Shown: in pieces, positions 1-9,353 of the stretch
How positions within the stretch are numbered: position 1 is the stretch's first letter
Layout of the letters: every line of letters begins with the position of its first letter
DNA from: Christiangramia gaetbulicola
Lineage (GTDB): Bacteria > Bacteroidota > Bacteroidia > Flavobacteriales > Flavobacteriaceae
Length of the DNA: 64,000 bases
Direction: 5' to 3'
Assembly (NCBI RefSeq): GCF_003054225.1
Contig: NZ_QBKQ01000001.1
Span: forward strand, 992,001 to 1,056,000
Made by a program: the position numbers and the translations under genes
The notes under the pieces: model-generated
What the model was told of the DNA's origin: nothing
The model's input: the letters and a program-made list of their open reading frames with translations, nothing else
Databases searched by the model: none

Positions 1-1479
1 ATAGATTTTCCAGGCATCAGATCCGCTTTCGCGACCTCCACCGGTTTCTTTTTCACCTCCAAAGGCTCCACCGATCTCAGCTCCAGAAGTACCAATATTA
101 ACATTGGCAATTCCGCAATCAGACCCTTCAGCAGAAAGGAATCTTTCAGCCTCTCTCAGGTTATTGGTCATTATTGCTGAAGAAAGACCCTGTTTCACCC
201 CGTTCTGAAGTTTCAGCGCGTCACTTACATCACCTTTATATTTCATGATATAAAGTACCGGCGCGAAAGTCTCATGCTGCACGATCTCGAAATGATTTTC
301 AGCTTCGGCGATAGCTGGTTTTACGTAGCATCCGCTTTCGTAACCTTCACCTTCAAGCACTCCACCTTCTACCAGTATTTTTCCACCTTCTTCAACTACC
401 TTATCTAAAGCAGCCTGGTAGTTCTTCACCGCATCTTTATCTATAAGCGGCCCAACATGGTTATTTTCATCCAGTGGGTTACCAATTCTAATTTGTTTGT
501 ATGCGTTCACGATAGCATCCTTCACTTTATCATAAACATCTTCGTGCACAATAAGTCTTCTCGTAGAAGTACAACGTTGTCCGCAAGTTCCAACCGCTCC
601 AAATACCGCACCTATCACGGTATTCTTAATATTAGCGTCTGGAGTAACGATAATGGCATTATTCCCTCCTAGTTCAAGTAATGATTTTCCAAGTCTGGCC
701 GCTACTGCCTGCGCAACGATCTTACCCATTCTAATAGAACCGGTAGCCGAAATCAAAGGCACACGCTCATCTGTGGTCATCATCTCACCTACTTTATAAT
801 CTCCGGTAATCAAACTTGAGATCCCTGCAGGCACGTTATTTTCAGCAAAAATTCTCGCCGCAATATTCTGGCAGGCTACAGAGGTCATTGGAGTTTTTTC
901 TGAACCTTTCCAGATACAGGCATCTCCACAAACCCATGCTAAAGCAGTATTCCATGACCAAACCGCTACCGGGAAGTTAAAAGCAGAAATAATTCCCACC
1001 ACTCCTAGCGGATGGTATTGCTCATACATTCTATGTCCTGGGCGCTCACTGTGCATAGTAAGCCCGTAAAGCTGTCTGGAAAGACCTACCGCGAAATCAC
1101 AGATATCGATCATTTCCTGAACCTCTCCAAGGCCTTCCTGGTAAGATTTTCCCATTTCATAAGAAACGAGTTTTCCCAGCGGTTCTTTCAGTCTTCTTAA
1201 TTCGTCATTGAACTGGCGTACCACCTCACCTCTTTGTGGGGCTGTCCAGGTTCTCCATTCTTTAAAACCCTTTTCAGCAGTAGTGATCACCTTTTCGTAA
1301 TCTTCTTTGGTGGTCGTCTTAACTTTACCAATTAAAGCTCCGTCTACAGGTGAATATGATTCAATGATATCTCCGTTGCTAAACCAGTCGGTTCCGGTAG
1401 AAGTACCATTATTGATGTCGTTCAATCCTAAATCTTTCAGGGCTTGTTTAATCCCGAATTCTTCAGCAATTTTGCTCAT
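1..1479 (-). CDS. Aldehyde dehydrogenase, ALDH7-like (3' end beyond window)
   Basis: NAD(P)-dependent aldehyde dehydrogenase resembling the ALDH7 group (alpha-aminoadipic semialdehyde dehydrogenase). The 493 codons in the window start at an ATG (complement of 1477-1479) that gives MSKIAEEFGIKQAL and run off the left edge still in frame, so only a short C-terminal tail is missing. Seen: ISAFNFPVAVWSWN, the glutamate-bearing LELGGNNAIIV and the catalytic cysteine in GTCGQRCTSTRRL, in family order. The family oxidises semialdehydes to carboxylates, often in lysine breakdown. The neighbour is a kynurenine-pathway dioxygenase, so an amino-acid catabolic role is plausible but inferred. The exact substrate cannot be read from the sequence. 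Confidence 0.9.
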   Translation of the reverse strand, partial: MSKIAEEFGIKQALKDLGLNDINNGTSTGTDWFSNGDIIESYSPVDGALIGKVKTTTKEDYEKVITTAEKGFKEWRTWTAPQRGEVVRQFNDELRRLKEPLGKLVSYEMGKSYQEGLGEVQEMIDICDFAVGLSRQLYGLTMHSERPGHRMYEQYHPLGVVGIISAFNFPVAVWSWNTALAWVCGDACIWKGSEKTPMTSVACQNIAARIFAENNVPAGISSLITGDYKVGEMMTTDERVPLISATGSIRMGKIVAQAVAARLGKSLLELGGNNAIIVTPDANIKNTVIGAVFGAVGTCGQRCTSTRRLIVHEDVYDKVKDAIVNAYKQIRIGNPLDENNHVGPLIDKDAVKNYQAALDKVVEEGGKILVEGGVLEGEGYESGCYVKPAIAEAENHFEIVQHETFAPVLYIMKYKGDVSDALKLQNGVKQGLSSAIMTNNLREAERFLSAEGSDCGIANVNIGTSGAEIGGAFGGEKETGGGRESGSDAWKIY

Positions 1480-1539
1480 TAATTTGCGTTTTTATCGATT
1501 AATTTGTGTAGTTGTTGCGAAAATAGTAAAAATAAAGCT

Positions 1540-2082
1540 CTATTCCACCTCAGATGTGAATCTGGAATCCACAGGCATCACTTCCCCGCAGTTATCGCAG
1601 GTTCTTAATTCTTCGCTATTATAAAAATGCCTGAAATGCTTAAGAAAATCTGTCTCAATATCCTGAAGCGGGAAATACACTTCGTATAATTTATGGTTGC
1701 AGTTATCGCAGAACCACATCAAGCCATCCTTGCCTTCCTCGCCAATTCTTTTGCGTTCTATCACCAGCCCAATGGAGTTTTCACCTCTCTCTGGAGAGTG
1801 TGGAACTTTTGCCGGGTGCAGGTACATATCTCCAGTCCCTAGCTTCATCGTGCGCTTCTTCCCATCTTCCTGTATATGAACTTGAATGTTGCCTTCGAGC
1901 TGATAAAAAAGTTCTTCGGTTTCATTATAATGGTAGTCCTTACGAGTGTTAGGCCCTGCAACCACCATTACGATATAATCTCCAGATTCCTTGTAGAGAT
2001 TCCGGTTTCCAACAGGCGGTTTCAAAGTATCCCGGTTCTGTTCGATCCATTTATTTAAATTAAAAGGCTCATTAACTGCCAT
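1540..2082 (-). CDS. nbaC: 3-hydroxyanthranilate 3,4-dioxygenase
   Basis: Cupin ring-cleaving dioxygenase that opens 3-hydroxyanthranilate in tryptophan/kynurenine breakdown or quinolinate formation. The 180-aa length fits the bacterial family. The Fe(II) ligands His51, Glu57 and His95 are all present, as are the substrate-binding Arg47 and Arg99 known from characterised homologues. The C-terminal half has two CxxC pairs (Cys125/128 and Cys162/165), the rubredoxin-like iron site typical of the bacterial enzymes. It lies 60 bp upstream of the aldehyde dehydrogenase on the same strand, so the two may be co-transcribed. No other kynurenine genes are in the window. Confidence 0.95.
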   Translation of the reverse strand: MAVNEPFNLNKWIEQNRDTLKPPVGNRNLYKESGDYIVMVVAGPNTRKDYHYNETEELFYQLEGNIQVHIQEDGKKRTMKLGTGDMYLHPAKVPHSPERGENSIGLVIERKRIGEEGKDGLMWFCDNCNHKLYEVYFPLQDIETDFLKHFRHFYNSEELRTCDNCGEVMPVDSRFTSEVE

Positions 2083-2135
2083 ATTTTCTATTTTTTACTA
2101 AAATTAAACATTACTTTTTAGAAAAGTCATAGGAT

Positions 2136-2280
2136 AGTCTTAATATCTCTCCTGGCGCCTGCCCTGGAATTCGGGCACCGCGCTATCCACTGCAAGTCCT
2201 CGTCGTTTTTATAAAACTCCTGCGGGCTTTACGCTACTATCGCTGGCGCAAAACATTCAAAATTGCCTTGGATTAAGACT
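2136..2280. repeat. Interspersed repeat-like element flanked by 9-bp inverted repeats
   Basis: This gene-free stretch is more GC-rich than its surroundings and carries several short palindromic words (GGCGC, GGGC). It is bounded by AGTCTTAAT (2136-2144) and its exact inverse ATTAAGACT (2272-2280). The core (about 2152-2250) resembles the element at 40787-40871, sharing GGGCTWTACGCT and CTATC/GCGCAA-like words. It looks like a non-coding dispersed repeat of the kind seen between genes in Bacteroidota; copy number in the genome is unknown from this window. Confidence 0.5.
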
Positions 2281-2326
2281 TTTAGCTTGATTTTTTAGTA
2301 ATTTCAACCAAAATTAATCCCAAAAC

Positions 2327-3400
2327 ATGAAAAAAGCCCTTTTCCTCTTCAGCCTGATACTTTTTATAAGTTGTAATGATAAAACCACTCAGGATTCCGC
2401 AGAAAATGAACAACCCGTCTCAGAACAGAAAGATTCCATCCCTAATTTCGGAATTGTAATTCACGGGGGCGCCGGAACCATCCTTAAAGAGAACATGAGC
2501 GATTCACTTGAAAATGCTTATAAATTGAAACTTGAAGAAGCGATTAGAACCGGCCATGAGATCCTCGCCAATGGCGGCACCGCCCTGGAAGCCGTGCAAA
2601 GAACCATTAATGTGATGGAAGATAGTCCGCTTTTCAATTCTGCCAAAGGAGCTGTTTTTACCAACGAAGGCAAAAATGAACTGGACGCGTCGATCATGGA
2701 TGGAGAGACCCTGAATGCCGGGGCCGTTGCCGGAGTGACCAATGTGAAAAACCCTATCAACCTGGCCTATGAGGTGATGGTGAATTCAGAACACGTGATG
2801 CTTTCCGGGAAAGGTGCCGAGCAATTCGCAAAAGAACAGGGACTGGAGATCGTAGATCCCGAATATTTCTATACCGAAAAACGTTTCAGGTCTATGGAAA
2901 GAGCCAGGGAACGTGAAAAAGAAAAGAACAATAAAACTGCTTTTTATGATCCATTCATAAAAGATGAAAAGTTTGGGACCGTAGGTTGCGCAGCCCTTGA
3001 CAAGAATGGGAATATCGCTGCCGGAACCTCTACTGGCGGAATGACCAATAAGAAATATAATCGAATTGGAGATGCTCCTGTTATTGGTGCAGGAACTTAT
3101 GCCAATAATAAGACCTGTGCGGTATCAAGCACGGGCTGGGGAGAGTTCTTTATAAGAGGCGTGGTGGCTTATGATATTTCAGCCATGATGGAATACAAAG
3201 GAGCTAGTCTTCAGGAAGCAGCCCGGGAAGTGATCCAGGAAAAAGTTCCCGCTATGGGTGGTAATGGTGGTATCATTGCCATAGATCATGAGGGGAACGT
3301 AGCTATGGAATTCAATACTGCGGGAATGTATCGCGCTGCCATGAACAAAGAAGGAGAACTTACCATTGGCTTATATAAAGAAAATGAAGATATGGAATAA
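2327..3400 (+). CDS. Isoaspartyl peptidase / L-asparaginase (Ntn hydrolase), lipoprotein
   Basis: Plant-type asparaginase/isoaspartyl dipeptidase of the N-terminal-nucleophile family. It removes isoaspartyl residues or hydrolyses asparagine. The first 16 residues form a lipoprotein signal ending in FISC (Cys16 lipidated), so the protein is probably membrane-anchored outside the cytoplasm. IHGGAG begins the alpha subunit. The autocleavage nucleophile is Thr218 in KFGTVGCAALD, followed by GTSTGG and the GAGTYA/ STGWGE region of the beta subunit. Full length (357 aa). It is a single gene with its own terminator just downstream. Confidence 0.93.
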   Translation: MKKALFLFSLILFISCNDKTTQDSAENEQPVSEQKDSIPNFGIVIHGGAGTILKENMSDSLENAYKLKLEEAIRTGHEILANGGTALEAVQRTINVMEDSPLFNSAKGAVFTNEGKNELDASIMDGETLNAGAVAGVTNVKNPINLAYEVMVNSEHVMLSGKGAEQFAKEQGLEIVDPEYFYTEKRFRSMERAREREKEKNNKTAFYDPFIKDEKFGTVGCAALDKNGNIAAGTSTGGMTNKKYNRIGDAPVIGAGTYANNKTCAVSSTGWGEFFIRGVVAYDISAMMEYKGASLQEAAREVIQEKVPAMGGNGGIIAIDHEGNVAMEFNTAGMYRAAMNKEGELTIGLYKENEDME

Positions 3401-3424
3401 GATTCCCACAATACCAAACAACCT

Positions 3425-3451
3425 AAGCTCCATACCTATGGAGCTTTTTTT
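3425..3451 (+). terminator. Intrinsic terminator after the isoaspartyl peptidase
   Basis: A perfect 10-bp stem AAGCTCCATA / TATGGAGCTT is followed by a T-run. It lies 25 bp after the stop codon. Confidence 0.85.
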
Positions 3452-3509
3452 ATGTTTTGTTTGACTTGCATCTGCCAGTAACTTAATAGTTTTCCTAAAA
3501 AGTTAAAAG

Positions 3510-3517
3510 TATCTTTG
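3510..3517 (+). promoter_or_regulatory. Flavobacterial -7 element (TATCTTTG) for phospholipase A
   Basis: TATCTTTG matches the Bacteroidota -7 consensus TAnnTTTG and lies 42 bp before the ATG. No clean -33 TTG could be placed at the usual 19-21 nt spacing. Confidence 0.5.
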
Positions 3518-3559
3518 CGACTGAAAATCTTTCAGTGATACAGGCCTAAAAAACAGATC

Positions 3560-4393
3560 ATGAAGCGATTGACCTATTACTGCTTTTTAATTTGGGCTTT
3601 TTTCAGCCCGTTAGATATCCTGGGCCAGCGTCTCACCAGGCAGGAGATTTATGATACAATCCAGACCATGCCCTCATTTTCCAGTTATCATGATAACTTT
3701 TTAATTAGCGGTATTCCAACCAATAAAACGGCCTCAAAAGATAATTCTGATATTAAATACCAGATCAGTTTTAAACAACTGGTTACCAGAACCACTTTAC
3801 CTTTAAATAGCTACCTTTTTGTAAGCTATACGCAAAAAGCCTTCTGGGATGTATATAGAAGATCCAGTCCCTTTGAAGAGATCAATTTTAACCCCGCGAT
3901 TGGCCTGGGAAAACCACTTTTTAATAAGGACGGATACATATTTGGTCTTGCCGAATTAAAAATGGAACATGAATCCAACGGTAGAGCAGGAGAAGAAAGT
4001 CGGAGCTGGAATCGAGTTAGCGGAGCCTTTCATACACCATTAGGCAGAAGAACAACTCTTAGCGTGAAAGCCTGGATCCCATTTGCCTATAAAGATCCGC
4101 ATCCAGATCTTCTGGATTATGTTGGTCTTGGCGAGGTAAAAGTAGAGCAAACCTTTTTTTCTAATCGTTTTATCGGGGAGGTAACTTTAAGAAAAGGCCT
4201 GGAGGACTGGAAAGGATCTTTGGGTGCCAAACTTTATTACAAGCTATTTAATAATTCGGGCAACCAGTATCTCATGCTGGAATGGTTCGCGGGTTATGCC
4301 GAAAGCCTTATCGATTACAACCGTTACACCAGTATGGTTAGACTGGGTTATGTTATAAAATCTACCGACCTGGATATTCTTAAAACAAGATAA
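3560..4393 (+). CDS. pldA: Outer-membrane phospholipase A (OMPLA family)
   Basis: Beta-barrel phospholipase A1/A2 of the outer membrane, which degrades phospholipids that reach the outer leaflet. A signal peptide of about 22 residues ends at LGQ. The catalytic signature is clear: His137 and Ser139 in EHESNGR, and Asn151 in SRSWNR. The 14-residue distance from His to Asn equals that in the E. coli enzyme (His142, Ser144, Asn156). The upstream YTQKAFWDVY and SSPFEEINFNP segments also match the family. Length 277 aa is normal. It has its own promoter-like element and sits before the efflux regulator; a link to envelope stress is inference only. Confidence 0.94.
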   Translation: MKRLTYYCFLIWAFFSPLDILGQRLTRQEIYDTIQTMPSFSSYHDNFLISGIPTNKTASKDNSDIKYQISFKQLVTRTTLPLNSYLFVSYTQKAFWDVYRRSSPFEEINFNPAIGLGKPLFNKDGYIFGLAELKMEHESNGRAGEESRSWNRVSGAFHTPLGRRTTLSVKAWIPFAYKDPHPDLLDYVGLGEVKVEQTFFSNRFIGEVTLRKGLEDWKGSLGAKLYYKLFNNSGNQYLMLEWFAGYAESLIDYNRYTSMVRLGYVIKSTDLDILKTR

Positions 4394-4475
4394 ACCAGAC
4401 TTGAGTTCCAGATTCCTTTTTTAAAAAAATTTCCGTTTTTCAGCCTGATCAGGTTTAACTAATTTTTAGGGTTTG

Positions 4476-4511
4476 ATTAGTTCGGTTAATTCCGAACCAA
4501 TTGTATATTTG
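4476..4511 (+). promoter_or_regulatory. Promoter with overlapping dyad (candidate GbsR/MarR operator)
   Basis: Inverted repeat ATTAGTTCGG - TTAATT - CCGAACCAAT (4476-4501, one mismatch per arm) abuts the -7 element TATATTTG (4504-4511), and it covers the place where a -33 box would sit (TTCG at 4481, 19-nt spacing). A dimeric regulator bound here would block RNA polymerase. The first gene downstream encodes such a regulator, so autoregulation of the efflux operon is the natural inference. Confidence 0.6.
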
Positions 4512-4537
4512 CAGCCTCAATATTTAAAATACCTGAT

Positions 4538-5020
4538 ATGAACTGCTGTTCACCAGAAAAACAGAAATTGATCGAAGAGATAGGTGTTCATTTTGAAAAA
4601 GTGCACAATCTCGCTCCCCTGGCCGCCAGGATCTACGTGATCATGATCCTGTGTCCCAATGACGGGCATACTTTCGATGAGATCATCTCGATTACGGGAG
4701 CCAGTAAAAGTTCGGTCTCTACCCAGCTTAATCTCTTGATGCAAACCAATAAAGTGGAGTATTTTACTAAGACCGGAGACCGCAGAAGATATTTCCGTTC
4801 CAGTAGAACCTATCTTAAGAACAACCTTCTGGACCAGTTGGAACAGGTCAAGGAAGACATTCGGTTAATAGAGAAGATCCATGATTTCAATGCCGAATTC
4901 AACAAAGAGAAATTTGAAAAGACCGGTGGAGTAGCGCTTCTGTACAAAGAATATCTTATTGCTCAGAAAAAGAATCTTGAGACTACCATAGAACAAATGA
5001 GCAAAATCACTATAGAATAA
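4538..5020 (+). CDS. GbsR/MarR-family transcriptional regulator of the efflux operon
   Basis: Winged-helix DNA-binding protein of 160 aa. The middle (about residues 45-90) has the helix-turn-helix and wing, including FDEIISITGASKSSVSTQLNLL and the wing TKTGDRRRYFR. The C-terminal half is helical and probably the dimer interface. Two adjacent cysteines at positions 3 and 4 could sense thiol-reactive compounds, but this is speculative. It is the first gene of a four-gene operon (27 bp to the adaptor gene), so it most likely controls the RND pump. A dyad overlapping its promoter is the likely operator. Ligand unknown. Confidence 0.88.
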   Translation: MNCCSPEKQKLIEEIGVHFEKVHNLAPLAARIYVIMILCPNDGHTFDEIISITGASKSSVSTQLNLLMQTNKVEYFTKTGDRRRYFRSSRTYLKNNLLDQLEQVKEDIRLIEKIHDFNAEFNKEKFEKTGGVALLYKEYLIAQKKNLETTIEQMSKITIE

Positions 5021-5047
5021 TCCCCTGAATAATCTGAATATAAGATC

Positions 5048-6178
5048 ATGAAAAAAGCAATTAAATATATAGCTGTACTGGCGGGAGCACTTAGCCTGGT
5101 TTCCTGTGGAGGTGACCAGAATTCTAAAGCGAATGCAGCACCGGCGAAACAAGCCATGCCTTATCCCGTAACCGAAGTACCTACAAAAACGTTAACCGGC
5201 TATACCACTTATCCCGTGAGTATCGAAGGAATGGTGAACAGTGAGGTTCGAGCTAAAGTAAGCGGTTACATCACCGATGTTCTGGTAGATGAAGGTGAAA
5301 AAGTAAATAAAGGACAGGTCTTGTTCAGACTGGAAACTCAATCCCTGAATCAGGATGCCGAAGCGGCCAAAGCAAATGTAAATGCCGCCCAGGTTGAAGT
5401 TGATAAGCTAAAGCCTCTGGTAGAAAAGGATATTATTAGCGAGGTACAGCTGGAAACAGCCAAGGCAAAACTTCAGCAGGCGAAAAGCAATTACAACAGT
5501 ATTACGGCTAATATTGGCTATGCGAATATCAAAAGCCCTGTAGATGGATATGTTGGGGCCATTCGATTAAGAGAAGGTGCCCTGGTAAGTCCAACAAGTC
5601 AGGCGCCCTTAACCACAGTTAGCGACATTAGTAAGGTATATGCCTATTTTTCGCTGAGTGAAGTAGATTACCTGAATTTTCTTCAGAATAATGAAGGAGA
5701 AACGGTGGAAGATAAGATCGAAAATATGCCCAAAGTTGAACTCGAACTTGCGAACGGAAATATTTACAAGGAAGAAGGAACCATTGAGACCATCAATTCC
5801 CAGGTGAATGCCAATACCGGTTCTATCTCCTTTAGAGCTGTATTTGATAATCCTTCCAGGTTACTTACCAATGGCAACAGCGGTAAGATCCGCATCCCGA
5901 AAATTTACGAAAACGCCGTAGTAGTGCCTCAGGAAGCCACCTATGAAAAACAGGGCAAGATCCTGGTTTATAAACTAGGTGAAAATAACAAGGTGAATAC
6001 ATCGGTAATTGAAGTCCTTGCAAGCATTGACAACCTTTACGTGGTAAAGTCTGGAGTTAAAAAAGGCGACAGTATCGTGGCTAAAGGACTTGCAAAATTA
6101 AGGCCAGATACCGAGATCAAACCTCAACCCGTTGCTTTCGACAGCATCGCCAAACCTATAGAACAAGTATTCAGATAA
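5048..6178 (+). CDS. RND efflux periplasmic adaptor (membrane fusion protein), lipoprotein
   Basis: AcrA/MexA-type adaptor that links an inner-membrane RND pump to an outer-membrane channel. A lipoprotein signal ends in SLVSC (Cys20). Then come the lipoyl-like half motifs (VRAKVSGYITDVLVDEGEKVNKGQ and NIKSPVDGYVG), separated by an alpha-helical hairpin rich in Ala, Lys and Gln (about residues 98-155), and beta-barrel and membrane-proximal domains to the end. Length 376 aa is typical. It lies between the regulator and the pump gene with 22-27 bp gaps, forming one operon. Confidence 0.95.
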   Translation: MKKAIKYIAVLAGALSLVSCGGDQNSKANAAPAKQAMPYPVTEVPTKTLTGYTTYPVSIEGMVNSEVRAKVSGYITDVLVDEGEKVNKGQVLFRLETQSLNQDAEAAKANVNAAQVEVDKLKPLVEKDIISEVQLETAKAKLQQAKSNYNSITANIGYANIKSPVDGYVGAIRLREGALVSPTSQAPLTTVSDISKVYAYFSLSEVDYLNFLQNNEGETVEDKIENMPKVELELANGNIYKEEGTIETINSQVNANTGSISFRAVFDNPSRLLTNGNSGKIRIPKIYENAVVVPQEATYEKQGKILVYKLGENNKVNTSVIEVLASIDNLYVVKSGVKKGDSIVAKGLAKLRPDTEIKPQPVAFDSIAKPIEQVFR

Positions 6179-6200
6179 GCCATACTGAAAAAGAAAAATT

Positions 6201-9200
6201 ATGCTAAAGACTTTTATAGAAAGACCCGTACTCTCTACGGTGATCTCGATAATCATAGTAATACTTGGGATTCTGGGACTTCTAAACTTACCCATCACCC
6301 AGTATCCAGATATTGCCCCACCAACCATCACGGTAAGCACCTCCTATCCCGGAGCGAATGCAGAAACGGTGCTGGAAAGTGTGATCATCCCCATCGAGGA
6401 GCAGATCAACGGCGTGGAGGGAATGACCTATATAACCTCAACAGCCACCAATAATGGTACGGCAGAGATCACTGTTTTCTTTGACCAGGAAGTAGATCCA
6501 GATATAGCCGCGGTGAACGTACAAAACAGGGTTGCCAGGGCGAATCCCCTGCTCCCGGCAGAGGTTAAACAAACCGGTGTTACCACCCAGAAGCAGCAGA
6601 CCAGTGCCTTAATGTATTTCTCGGTTTACAGTGATAATGAGGAATATGATGATACTTATATTCAGAATTACCTGAAAATTAATGTCATCCCCGAGATCCA
6701 AAGGGTGAATGGAGTTGGTAACGTTCTCGTGTTTGGAGGAAAGGATTATGCGATGCGAATCTGGCTTCAGCCCGATAAACTTGCAGCTTACAACCTCGTA
6801 CCTTCAGACGTTCTTGGCGCTTTAAATGAGCAGAGCCTGGAAGCGGCCGCAGGTTCTCTGGGGGAGAATAACGGGGAAGCTTTTTCCTATACTATCAAGT
6901 ACAGCGGGAGATATAATTCTGAAGAACAATACAGTGATATCATTATTAAAGCCCTGGGAAATGGTGAATTTCTGCGCTTAAAGGATGTGGCCAGGATCGA
7001 ACTGGATGCACAGTCCTATAATGGAAATTCAAAAACAAAAGGCCTTCCCGCGGTGAATATGGGAGTTTTCCAGACCAAGGGTTCCAATGCCCGTGATATT
7101 ATCCTGGAAATCGAAGATCGCCTCGAGACCATCGAAAAAGAGCTTCCCGAAGGTTTAAAACTATATGTTCCCTATAACACTAATGAGTTCCTTAATGCAT
7201 CCATCAGCAAAGTGGTGCACACATTGATCGAGGCATTTATACTGGTTTTCCTGGTGGTATTCATCTTCCTGCAGGATTTCAGGTCTACCCTTATTCCGGC
7301 GATTGCCGTACCCGTGTCTATTGTAGGTACTTTTTTCTTCCTGAACTTATTTGGTTATTCCATCAATTTACTAACGCTTTTCGCTCTGGTGCTCGCTATT
7401 GGTATTGTGGTAGATGATGCGATCGTGGTGGTGGAAGCCGTACACTCCAAACTGGACGATGGAGCCAAAAGTGCCAAAAAAGCGACGGTAGACGCCATGC
7501 ATGAAATTTCCGGAGCTATTGTTTCCATTACCCTGGTGATGGCAGCAGTATTTATACCGGTGACCTTCATTAAAGGACCAACCGGAGTTTTCTACGAACA
7601 ATTTGGGATCACCCTTATCGTGGCGATAGGAATTTCAGCAATTAATGCGCTTACTTTAAGCCCGGCATTATGTGCGCTTTTCCTGAAAACCCATGACGAA
7701 AAAGACAGGTCTAAAAAGACCTATTTGCAAAGATTCTATGATGCCTTTAATAAAGGATTCAATGCCACTATCCACCGCTACGGTAGATCTTTAAGTTATT
7801 TATATAAGAACAAATGGATCACCGCGGTTATTCTGATTCTTGCCGTTGCCGGGATCTGGTGGTCATCCAGTACCACTCCTTCCGGTTTTGTGCCAGATGA
7901 AGATCGTGGGCTTATTTTCGTGAATGTTGAACTTCCTGCCGGGGCTTCTATAGATCGTACCCAGGAAGTAAATGATAAATTATACGATAAGATCAATAGC
8001 CTTGAAGGTGTTGAAGGCGTATCGGTGATTTCAGGGAGAAGTTTGATCAATGGTGCCGGTAGTAACTATGGGCTTGGATTTATCAAGCTGGATGACTGGG
8101 ATCAGAGAGAATCCGATGAACTTTCGGTTGAAGCCATTACTGGAAAACTGTTCGGGATCGCGGCTACCATGCCCGAAGCGAATATTATCTTTTTCGCACC
8201 ACCGAGTATTCCAGGATTTGGTAACTCCTCTGGATTTGAGGTGAACCTCTTGGACAGGTCAGGTTCTAGTTTTGACGAACTTGATGCAGCCAACCAGGAA
8301 TTCATTCAGAAGTTGAGTCAGAGACCAGAGATCCAATATGCCCAGTCCTCATTCAACACCAATTACCCGCAATATGAATTGATGCTGAATGTGCCGCTGG
8401 CGAAGGAAAAAGGTGTAACCACAAGAGAGATCTTCACGACCTTGCAGGGTTATATCGGTGGAATTTATGCCGCAGATTTTACAAAATTCGGTAAACAATA
8501 TCGAGTTTATGTACAGGCGCTACCGCAGGATAGGGCTGATAAAAGCGATCTGAATAAACTTTACGTAAGAACAGATTCAGGAGAAATGGCTCCAATTACC
8601 CAGTTTGTTAGTCTTAAAAGGGTTTATGGGCCACAATCTGTGACCAGGTTCAACCTTTTTAATTCCACCAAACTTTCCGGAGCAACAAATCCGGGATATA
8701 GTTCTGGAGATGCGATCGCGGCCATAGAAGAGGTTTCGTCTACACTGCCTGAAAATTATAGCACAGCTTATTCAGGTTTGACCAGGGAAGAAGTAAATGC
8801 GGGTAACCAGACCACTACGATATTCTTATTGTCTATCCTGTTCGTGTACTTCCTGCTGGCAGCGCAATATGAAAGCTATTTATTACCATTTTCGGTATTG
8901 CTTTCACTTCCGCTAGGAGTTTTTGGTGCCTATATCACCACAAAATTTGCCGGACTAGAGAATAACATCTATTTCCAGATCGCGCTGATCATGCTGATAG
9001 GACTTCTGGCCAAGAATGCGATCCTGATCGTGGAATTTGCCATACAGCGAAGAAGGCAGGGTGAGTCTATCCCAGACGCGGCCATTAATGGAGCCAAAGC
9101 CAGGCTAAGGCCAATTTTAATGACCTCATTCGCCTTTATCCTTGGACTTTTACCATTGGTGCTGGCCACAGGAGTTGGTGCTGAAGGAAACCGTTCTATA

Positions 9201-9332
9201 GGTACCGGTGCCGCCGGAGGATTATTGATTGGTACGGTCACCGGAGTATTTGTGATCCCGATCTTGTTCATTCTCTTCCAGTGGCTTCAGGAGAAAGTTG
9301 GAAAGAAACCGGCAGCAGTAGAAAACCAATAA
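6201..9332 (+). CDS. RND multidrug efflux pump, HAE1 (AcrB) family
   Basis: Inner-membrane proton-driven drug exporter of 1043 aa. The N-terminus MLKTFIERPVLSTVISI gives TM1, followed by a large periplasmic porter domain, TM2-6, a second porter domain and TM7-12. The proton-relay aspartates are seen as Asp405-Asp406 in GIVVDDAIVVVEAV, and the TM10 lysine as Lys938 in LLAKNAILIVEFA. These are the key residues of the hydrophobe/amphiphile family rather than the metal-exporting family. It is operonic with adaptor and outer-membrane factor, so the complete tripartite system is present. Substrates cannot be deduced. Confidence 0.97.
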   Translation: MLKTFIERPVLSTVISIIIVILGILGLLNLPITQYPDIAPPTITVSTSYPGANAETVLESVIIPIEEQINGVEGMTYITSTATNNGTAEITVFFDQEVDPDIAAVNVQNRVARANPLLPAEVKQTGVTTQKQQTSALMYFSVYSDNEEYDDTYIQNYLKINVIPEIQRVNGVGNVLVFGGKDYAMRIWLQPDKLAAYNLVPSDVLGALNEQSLEAAAGSLGENNGEAFSYTIKYSGRYNSEEQYSDIIIKALGNGEFLRLKDVARIELDAQSYNGNSKTKGLPAVNMGVFQTKGSNARDIILEIEDRLETIEKELPEGLKLYVPYNTNEFLNASISKVVHTLIEAFILVFLVVFIFLQDFRSTLIPAIAVPVSIVGTFFFLNLFGYSINLLTLFALVLAIGIVVDDAIVVVEAVHSKLDDGAKSAKKATVDAMHEISGAIVSITLVMAAVFIPVTFIKGPTGVFYEQFGITLIVAIGISAINALTLSPALCALFLKTHDEKDRSKKTYLQRFYDAFNKGFNATIHRYGRSLSYLYKNKWITAVILILAVAGIWWSSSTTPSGFVPDEDRGLIFVNVELPAGASIDRTQEVNDKLYDKINSLEGVEGVSVISGRSLINGAGSNYGLGFIKLDDWDQRESDELSVEAITGKLFGIAATMPEANIIFFAPPSIPGFGNSSGFEVNLLDRSGSSFDELDAANQEFIQKLSQRPEIQYAQSSFNTNYPQYELMLNVPLAKEKGVTTREIFTTLQGYIGGIYAADFTKFGKQYRVYVQALPQDRADKSDLNKLYVRTDSGEMAPITQFVSLKRVYGPQSVTRFNLFNSTKLSGATNPGYSSGDAIAAIEEVSSTLPENYSTAYSGLTREEVNAGNQTTTIFLLSILFVYFLLAAQYESYLLPFSVLLSLPLGVFGAYITTKFAGLENNIYFQIALIMLIGLLAKNAILIVEFAIQRRRQGESIPDAAINGAKARLRPILMTSFAFILGLLPLVLATGVGAEGNRSIGTGAAGGLLIGTVTGVFVIPILFILFQWLQEKVGKKPAAVENQ

Positions 9333-9353
9333 TTAAGAAAAGTATCATTTAAG

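Noticed and set aside
457-1624. Several + strand ORFs of 60-105 aa
   Set aside because: They are frame shadows of the minus-strand aldehyde dehydrogenase and dioxygenase genes.
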